In this document: in pieces, positions 56,374 to 64,000 of the stretch
Position numbering within the stretch: position 1 is the first letter of the stretch
How the letters are laid out: every line of letters starts with the position of its first letter
Assembly (NCBI GenBank): GCA_032164245.1
Contig: JAVMKO010000002.1
Coordinates: forward strand, 59,181,840 to 59,245,839
Reading direction: 5' to 3'
DNA length: 64,000 nt
From: Sternotherus odoratus
Lineage: Eukaryota; Chordata; Testudines; Kinosternidae
Position numbers and translations under genes: made by a program
Notes under the pieces: model-generated
Databases searched by the model: none
What the model was told of the DNA's origin: nothing
Seen by the model: the letters and a program-made list of their open reading frames with translations, nothing else

Positions 56374-56467
56374 GGCTTTGTCTACAATTCCGATTAGGCC
56401 TGATTCAGCCATTGGTGGTCAGTAATCAGGGTATTTGCCATAGTGTAGACCCATGCATGTAGACAAG
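56374..56467. mobile_element. Possible short MITE
   Basis: GGCTTTGTCTACA (56374) and TGTAGACAAGG (to 56467) are inverted and resemble the CTTGTCTACA ends of the element at 3637-4585. A second internal gtgtagacc occurs near the right end. Confidence 0.4.
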
Positions 56468-57242
56468 GACATGCCAGGGTTTGGACCAACTGAGTTACTC
56501 AAAGTTTCCTCCTTCTTGTAGTGAGGGCACAGGTACAAAAATAACTGAGAAATAAATTATATCCCTTATTACACAAGAAAGCGTCAAATTAGCTGTTTTA
56601 TTTTTGGTGGCCCTGCTATTTCAGATGAATGCATTTAGTAGTACAGTCACTTGTGGTGTTTTTCACTAATTATAGTAGTTTGGACAGTATAGATATTTCT
56701 GCCATTCCCTTGAGAGCTGTTGGAAACATATTCCAGTGTTATATCTTTTCTCCCTGTGTAGCTTGAACAATCTTAGCAATTTTTTATGATTTTCATTTAT
56801 TTCCTCACTCTCTCTCAGTGTCCTTTAATATATACACTAGTTCTGGAAAAAAAAACCTAAATAAATTTGGTGCATTAAGGTTGTTGACCTCCTTTTCTAA
56901 CTAACACCAACTCTAGAAATAAAAGAAATGCTGAATTATGGTTCTCTCACAAAGACTGAAAACTGTTTCACTTTTCACACATAAAACGTCAGGCAATGCT
57001 CTCAGACATAAGTAAGAAATCAAAATTCATGCAGCAGCCTTAACTCCGACCAAAACAAATATGAATTCAGTTTTTCCAGGGCATACAAATAAATGTTTCT
57101 ATAATTACAACACATTTAAATTCTTTCTAAGGAAATCTCCATTTTTAACAATTGTATTTTTACAACATATCCCATATTTGCATACACCTATTATTTTACA
57201 GGCAATTGAATTACAACAAAGTTACTTATAAATCAGAATAAC
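56468..57242. other. No gene seen
   Basis: AT-rich DNA; nothing recognised. Confidence 0.4.
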
Positions 57243-57295
<53 letters not shown>

Positions 57296-57296
57296 A
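57243..57296 (+). repeat. (CTAT)n microsatellite
   Basis: About 13 copies of CTAT, ending in TATATAGA and running straight into a long AT-rich hairpin. Confidence 0.95.
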
Positions 57297-57297
57297 T

Positions 57298-57411
57298 AGA
57301 AACAAAATAGATTATTAAAATTCAGTAATTTGATTTCAAAAATACAGAATTTTATATAAAATATATTTTTTGAAATCAAATAAATGAATTTTAATAATCT
57401 ATTTTGTTTCT
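57298..57411. repeat. AT-rich inverted repeat (hairpin) next to microsatellite
   Basis: agaaacaaaatagattatta and the following ttcagtaatttgatttcaaa (arm 57298-57343) are mirrored by tttgaaatcaaataaatgaa and the sequence to attttgtttct (57366-57411), with a spacer of about 22 bases. A few mismatches and small gaps are present. No target duplication was recognised. Confidence 0.75.
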
Positions 57412-57837
57412 GCATCTGTCTAAAAATCATTTGTACTTTGAGCAATAGCAGAACAAATGGTTCCACAAGTAAAAGAATTATCCAATAATGGTGGCCATAT
57501 TATGTGACTGTGGCGAAGTTTTCCTGTGTGTGTTTTAGGTGAGAGGAAAGACTGTGATGGAGAACATAAAACATATTTGGTTTATATTTGTAATTCATGG
57601 GGTGAACTATACCTAGCAAATTACAGATTTTCAGCACCCTGCGAGGTTCTGAACACTGAAAGTTCATGTCGATTGAGATACCCTGCAACTCACAGACCCT
57701 GCTGTGACTGGTTCCTAACTCAGAGTAAATGGAATATTATTTTAATGCAAGGAGTGTTATGGGAATTTTTTGGGCAGGGGAGGGGAAGGGAAGGGAAAGG
57801 TGGCATAAAAGGATAGACGATGCAAGGGAAGGATCAT
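57412..57837. other. No gene seen
   Basis: The frame at 57526-57816 is open for 96 codons without motif or splice support; a G-rich stretch lies at its end. Confidence 0.35.
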
Positions 57838-57890
57838 AGAATCATAGGACTGGAGGGGACCCTTCACTCATGGCAGGACTAAGTATTATG
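57838..57890 (-). mobile_element. CR1 LINE 3' end fragment
   Basis: tcatagaatcataggactgg and gcaggactaagtattatg are the reverse complement of the CR1 3' end, here with an internal deletion relative to the copy at 5575. Confidence 0.75.
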
Positions 57891-58470
57891 GGCCTATAGG
57901 TCTTGATATTGGGAGGTGCTGATTGAATGGGAGTTGAGGGTGCTTAGCCGTTTGCAGGATTAAGGCCTTAATAATGGTGTTCCAGCCAGTACTGGCTGGT
58001 AAGAGCACAATGAAATTCACCACAGTCAGCCTCAGCTTGTGGCAGTGTTAAAGAATTCTGATTCTGATGCAAGGGTGCAAACATGTTTTGTCACTGTCTC
58101 TGAACATGCAAACAGCTTGACAATATTTTTACTACAATAAGTAGTATGTTCCCAGTGAGGATGCTGTATCACTTCCATCAGTCAAATCTGTCTAGGCATT
58201 CCTGTTGTGCTCCTTTACACTATGCCAGGTGGTATCTGCACCTGCTTGAAAACATTTCAAAAACTCAGTGGCTGAAACTTGGCACCCAAGTTGTCAATCC
58301 AGAGGGATTTTATGTTCCATTTAATAAAAACAACACAGTCAAGTCTGCAGTTACAGGACTTGGTCCAGCTCTCTGATACATGGAGGGTGCTATCACATAC
58401 TGTACTTTCGAAAATCGACTACTGCATTTGCGTTGCAAGAGGAGGTTTACTTAGGCAATGTATGTGCTGA
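57891..58470. other. No gene seen
   Basis: Unique-looking spacer between two CR1 3' ends; frames at 58146-58376 lack support. Confidence 0.35.
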
Positions 58471-58561
58471 AATCATAGAATCATAGAAGATTAGGATTGG
58501 CAGAGACCTCAGGAGGTCATCTAGTTCAACCCCCTGCTCAAAGCAGGGCCAATCCCCAACT
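58471..58561 (-). mobile_element. CR1 LINE 3' end fragment, head-to-head with a longer copy
   Basis: aatcatagaatcatagaaga, then ggtcatctagttcaaccccc, to ccaatccccaacta is the reverse complement of the terminal part of the CR1 copy at 58566-60874. Together they form inverted repeats bracketing the longer copy. Confidence 0.8.
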
Positions 58562-58565
58562 AGAG

Positions 58566-60874
58566 CTTTTCTTGACCTGCTGCTCACAAACCGTGAAGAT
58601 TAGTAGGGGACGCAAAAGTGGATGGGAACCTGGGAGGCAGTGAGCATGAGATGGTCGAGTTCAGGATCCTGACACAGGGAAAAAAGGAAAGCAGCAGAAT
58701 ACGGACCCTGGACTTCAGAAAAGCAGACTTTGACTCCCTCAGGGAACTGATGGGCAAGATCCCCTGGGAGATGAACGTGAAGGGGAAAGGAGTCCAGGAG
58801 AGCTGGCTGTATTTTAAAGAATCCTTATTGAGGTTGCAGGAACAAACCATCCCGATGTGTGGAAAGAATAATAAATATGGCAGGCGACCAGCTTGGTTGA
58901 ACAGTGAAATCCTTGCTGATCTTAAATGCAAAAAAAAAAAAAGCTTACAAGAAGTGGAAGATTGGACAATGACCAGGGAGGAATATAAAAATATTGCTCA
59001 GACATGCAGGAGTGAAATCAGGAAGGCTAAATCACACTTGGAGTTGCAGCTAGCAAGGGATGTTAAGGGTAACAAGAAGGGTTTCTTTAGGTATGTTAGC
59101 AACAAGAAAAAAGTCAAGGAAAGTGTGGGCCCCTTACTGAATGAGGAAGGCAATCTAGTGACAGAGGATGTGGAAAAAGCAAATGTATTCAATGCTTTTT
59201 TTGCCTGTCTTCATGAACAATGTCAGCTCCCAGACTACTGTACTAGGCAGCACAGCATGGGGAAAAGGTGACCAGCCCTCTGTGGAAAAAGAGGTTCTGG
59301 ACTATTTAGAAAAGCTGAACAAGCACAAGTCCATGGGGCCGGATGAGCTGCATCTGAGGGTGCTAAAGGAGTTGGCTGATGTGATTGCAGAGCCATTGGC
59401 CATTACCTTTGGAAACTCATGGTGATCAGGGGAAGTCCCGGATGACTGGAAAAAGGCTAATGTAGTGCCCATCTTTAAAAAAGGGAAGAAGGAGGATCCA
59501 GGGAACTACAGGCCAGTCAGCCTCACCTCAGTGCCTGTAAAAATCATGGAGCAAGTCCTCAAGGAATCAATCCTGAAGCACTTAGAGGAGAGGAAAGTGA
59601 TCAGGAGCAGTCAGCATGGATTCACCAAGGGAAAATCATGCCTGACTAACCTAATTGCCTTCTATGATGAGATAACTGGCTCTGTGGATGAGGGGAAAGC
59701 AGAGGATGTGCTATTCCTTGACTTTAGCAAAGCTTTTGATACAGTGTCCCACAATATTCTTGCCAGCAAGCTAAAGAAGTATGGGCTGGATGAATGGACC
59801 ATAAGGTGGATAGAAAGCTGGCTGGATCGTCGGGCTCAACAGGTAGTGACCAATGTCTCCATGTCTAGTTGGCAGCCGGTGTCAAGCGGAGTGCCCCAAG
59901 GGTCAGTCCTGGGGCCGGTTTTATTCAATATCTTTATCAATGATCTGGAGGATGGTGTGGACTGCACCCTCAGCAAGTTTGCAGATGACACTAAACTGGG
60001 AGGAGTGGTAGATACACTGGAGGGTAGGGATAGGATACAGAGGGACCTAGACAAATTAGAAGACTGGGCCAAAAAAAATTTGATGAGGTTCAACAAGGAG
60101 AAGTGCAGAGTCCTGCACTTAGGACGGAAGCATCCCATGCACTGCTACAGACTAGGGACCGAATGGCTACGCAGCAGTTCTGCAGAAAAAGACCTAGGGG
60201 TTACAGTGGATGAGAAGCTGGATATGAGTCAACAGTGTGCCCTTGTAGCCAAGAAGGCTAACGACATTTTGGGCTGTATAAGTAAGGGTAGTGCCAGCAG
60301 ATTGAGGGATGTGATTGTTCCCCTCTATTCAACATTGGTGAGGCCTCATCTGGAGTAGTGTGTCCAGTTTTGGGGCCCACGCTACAAGAAGGATGTGAAA
60401 AAATTGGAAAGAGTCCAGAGAAAGGCAACAAAAATGATTAGGGGCCTGGAGCACGTGACTTATGAGGAGAGGTTGAGAGAACTGGGATTGTTTAGTCTGC
60501 AGAAGAGAAGAATGAGGGGGGGGGGGGATTTGATAGCTGCTTTCCACTACCTTAAAGGGAGTTCTAAAGAGGATGGATCTAGACTGTTCTCAGTGGTACC
60601 AGATGACAGAACAAGGAGTAAAGGTCTCAAGTTGCTGTTGGGAAGGTTTAGGTTGGATATTAGGAAAAACTTTTTCACTAGGAGGGGGTGAAGCATTGGA
60701 ATGGGTTACCCAGGGAGGTGGTAGAATCACCTTCCTTAGAGGTTTTTAAGGTCAAGCTTGACAAAGCCCTGGATGGGATGATTTAGTTGGTGATTGGTCC
60801 TGCTTTAAGCAGGGGGTTGGACTAGATGACCTCCAGAGGTCTCTTCCATCCCTAATATTCTATGATTCTATGAT
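58566..60874 (+). pseudogene. CR1 LINE ORF2, 5'-truncated, with few disabling changes
   Basis: Non-LTR retrotransposon protein with endonuclease and reverse transcriptase. The copy begins near the end of the APE-type endonuclease: LGGSEHEMVEF corresponds to the SDH motif, here with E for D. It continues through the linker, the polymerase ([59 protein letters not shown] at 59978-59989), and the C-terminal [17 protein letters not shown] region to RKNFFTRRG. Damage: frame is lost at an A-run (58931-58943) and regained by about 58972. A 2-base loss near 59205 changes frame. TGA at 59423-59425 and TAG at 60356-60358 replace codons within an otherwise continuous frame. The 3' end has the typical TTCTATGATTCTATG. 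The copy is dead but the least decayed in the window. Confidence 0.9.
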
Positions 60875-63800
60875 AAGCTCTATGTAATTGATTGGACCCT
60901 TAAGCAAAAGTTTCTTTCCATCAGCTTGCTTATGAGACATGAATGTAATTACAGATCCTGTGCAGTGGTACGTGTAATGGCAATGGGCTTGTAAACAATC
61001 CCAGTAAAGTTATTCAATTCACACTCTTTGGTGCATAGACTGAATACGTTCTTCCTTCACAACTGAGGGCACATCACTGTCACCACAAAAGTGTTTAACC
61101 ACATCAATTTCTTTGGAAGAGTTACCAGTTGTGTTAGTGTGGTATTTTTTATTGGAGCTGTGTAAAATTGAAGTGCCTCTCAGCACTGCAAATAAAGGAA
61201 ACCCTACATGAAAGAATAAGAAGACTGCATATCAATGTATGGAACTGGATATATCTTACCTGTAAAACAATGAAGAGGGACGTTCAAATTATGGCTGGTG
61301 CTAAAGGAAGAGACATACCTATGACATAACAGCTATAATTTATCTAGGTGCATGGAAGGGAAATAGGGTAGGAGTTAGCTATATGTCAGGCAGGGACAAG
61401 GGCAGGCCAATGGCTCTATTCCCCATGAGCTGGCAGAGTTGCATGGGGGGAGCCCTGGTTAGAGCTGTCCAAGGCATCCCCTTCTAACACATGCATAATT
61501 CCTCCATAGCCAATGCTGAGGTGAATTATTCTTTCCCTTTCACCAACATGGATCAGGTTGCGAGAAACCTAAACTTTGTAAGAGTGATTCAGTCACTAGT
61601 GTTTAGGCATCAGACATGCGACCACATAAGCCAGGTAAAGTCAGTGTTGTTCCAATACTGTGATGATCAAATCTAAAAAGTTGGAGTTTGGGTATTGCCA
61701 CAGATCCACAGGATTGGGGCTATTCCCATTGCTTTGGAACAGCTTCTCCAAGGAACCTCTTTAATGTGCCAGACCCCAAAAGGTTTCATTCTTCCTTGAG
61801 GGTAGTCCACACAGCCTCACTGCCTCCTAGAGTCAGCCTCTGGGGCTTCAGCACTCCTGCTTCATGCTATGAGCTCTGTTCAGTGCGTTGAACTGAGACA
61901 GACTCTTGGTACTAAAAGAGTCACTATACCTGCTGGTGAAGGGGATTAACGCACCTCACCAAATGTTTACAATGACACTCAAACAGCATTTTCAAAGCAA
62001 TTGGATTTCTTAGTCAACTCTAAGAGCATCTAACAGAGTTGTTAGGTTAGCAGAGAGAAATTAAAACTAAACCATAGTCCACCCTGGTCAGCCCAGAGCA
62101 CCAGACAAACTGCAGTGAACTCCATTTTCAGGTTCTCTGTCTCTCCAAAGACTGTTCCTAGGTGAGACAGCTCTAAGCTTCTGCCAGAAACCAACTGTGG
62201 TCCCCATCACCTCACACTTCCCAGTCCTTTGTTCTTGAGTGGGGGTTCTTTTCCCAGCTTCCCTACTGAGAGGTGGGGAAATCCTCCTCCCTTTGGGTCA
62301 TTGGCTGATAGGTGTCAATATCCTGGTGAATGAGCTTTCCATTGTCTTCTCAGATTTTCATTGAAAGGGGTTGGCATCAGCCAGTCTTTTTTAATGACAC
62401 ATTCACTCCACTCAGGCAGTTAGGTCACACACACACACATCTAAGTCTCCCGGCTTTCCTTGAGAGCAAATGTATTGATCCACCCCTCCCCTATTAGATA
62501 GTCATGCAATGTACAGAGGAAACTGAGGCACACATAGGCCTCATAAAATAGTACAGAATAATTCCGCTTCATCACAGGTGTAAACTGGATACTTATCCAA
62601 AGTGTCTGAACCTCTTGGGGATGCACATTTATGTTGAAAAAATTGTGAGTACAGATGTTTAGCTAGGAGAGCTACGTAAATAATAGGAGGGGAATAGTAG
62701 AATTCTGAAGCATGTTTTTATCTGATCCTGTTCGTATCAACTTTTTGTTGAAAACTTGTGTGAACTGCTTTCTGTTTGGGGAGAAAGATTTTATTCATAT
62801 GACTATTGGCATTTGGGGATGAACTGGTGAATGTGTGTAAGAATTGCTCATCTGGGTTTGGGAGTGAGGATGATAGGAGGCCAGGAGAGGATAGATGCAT
62901 ACTTTTAAGTCCATAGTTTTCTCATACAGAATAAATACATCTACATAAGTAGCATGGAGGAGGAGAAGGGACGTCAGGGTGTAGGAGTGAAGCTTAGGGA
63001 ATAGTGGCGGAATCTTTTAGTTGGAGACATGGTACCCGCTGGAGATATTTGCTCATGTTCTAATGTTCCTCCATGTGGAAAGACATTGAGGTGGGGGAAC
63101 AATGCCTAGTGCAACTTTATATTTTGGAATCTCTTCTACACAATGTAGAGGGCCATGCACATGCTCCTGCAGCTGCATGATCACCCACTAGCATAACAGG
63201 AGTGGGATGCTGTCAGGGAGGAAAGTCATAAGCCTCACTTCCAGAGTCATTGAGAAGTTGGTGGGAGCAGAGATGAGCAAAAAGCAATGTCAGCCAAGGG
63301 GGAGGTGAGGTCACACCCATAGCAGCAGCATTAAGGTGGGGAACAGCACCTTCAAGCTGATCCTGGAGCTTACTGCCATATTATTCACAGGGCAGATAAA
63401 GCAGGAGATGTGGCTTGCTGCTGGGAAGCTGTTTTTGTTGAGTGGGTGCACACTCCGGATAATGGGAACGGGGAACATAGAGAGGACAAGTGGTTTTTAC
63501 AGAGGCAGTGGGAGACATTGCAGTGTCAAATCATGAGGGACGAGGAGCTGCTGAGGTACTGGATTTTAGGCATTGGAGGAGGCAACTTACAACTGGAGTC
63601 CTTAAGTATCAGACACACTGATAGTCTAGAAGAGAGAAAAGCCTCTATCAAAGAGAGTTTCGGGAGACCTCTGGATTCTTCAAATGTTTCTTTGTGGTTT
63701 TTAAATTAAAAATACAGTAATCTGGGGGGGGGGGGTTGTAATATTTAATCTTTAAGGTTTTTGAGGGTGTTCAGTTAAGAGATGGCAACTTATAATCATT

Positions 63801-64000
63801 ACCTACTTCTCCCCTGCTCAGTCTTTTCTACCCAATTGCAAGAGAATCTGCCACAGAAGAAAAATAAAACCCTCGTACATCCTGTTGTTCTTAATTTCCA
63901 TTAGTAATCTGTTGGCAAGTAATTGAGGGAGTCCGTTCATGATTTCGCTTGTCATATAGGGAGCAAATAATGATTTTCTGGTTAAAATGGGAAGGGTGGG
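60875..64000. other. No gene seen
   Basis: AT-rich DNA with a short CA run near 62430 and a G run at 63724-63736. Overlapping frames at 63336-63536 and 63410-63709 have no motif or splice support. Could be 3' flank of the putative gene or the start of a neighbouring locus. Confidence 0.4.

Noticed and set aside
1..64000. tRNA, rRNA, CRISPR, bacterial operon or plasmid features
   Set aside because: No cloverleaf with intact A and B boxes, no rRNA-like blocks, no spaced repeat arrays and no tightly packed genes; the DNA is vertebrate-like throughout.

Overview
The window looks like vertebrate nuclear DNA, most likely from a turtle (Testudines). The evidence is the AT-rich background with no bacterial-style gene packing, many CR1 LINE copies, Penelope-like element (PLE) remnants whose ends are typical of turtle interspersed repeats, and many short hAT, Harbinger and pogo-like DNA transposons with GC-rich cores. 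Species and gene assignments are inference; nothing was searched.

Host gene: I find no intact single-exon gene. The best host signal is a plus-strand chain of short open segments with splice-like borders at 35279-35400, 46226-46338, 48711-48767, 53406-53445, 53737-53872 and 54401-54465. They join in one reading frame (about 176 residues) to a stop at 54463-54465, followed by AATAAA signals. I read this as the 3' end of an unidentified gene whose 5' part lies to the left or was not seen. Under that reading most of the window is intron or 3' flank.

Layout. 1-9 kb: unique AT-rich DNA, a PLE copy with an inverted GIY-YIG endonuclease segment (2045-2703), nested DNA transposons (3637-4585), a Harbinger MITE (6564-6858) and GC-rich repeats. 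9.9-12.8 kb: PLE fragment and an old CR1 broken by a GC-rich insertion. 14.7-15.6 kb: a hAT element with a pogo-like element inside it. 19.3-22.8 kb: CR1 3' end, hAT element, and a solo LTR with 4-bp target duplication. 27.8-32.6 kb: three PLE-type inverted-repeat insertions (one a perfect 117-bp-arm palindrome) and a TA-flanked fold-back element. 35.3-54.5 kb: putative exons, with a multi-layer nest at 40.0-42.3 kb (solo LTR, DNA transposon inside it, Helitron inside the LTR's target duplication) and hAT-in-hAT at 44.7-45.4 kb. 57.2-60.9 kb: tetranucleotide array with an AT hairpin, then the least decayed CR1 copy. 60.9-64 kb: nothing recognised.

The most interesting signal is the PLE group. 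What would normally be masked as a turtle SINE-like repeat appears here as terminal repeats in inverted pairs, with 11-15 bp target duplications, a 34-41 bp one-sided tail, and (in one copy) a GIY-YIG endonuclease remnant. The terminal repeat also contains a block that resembles the catalytic core of a hammerhead ribozyme.
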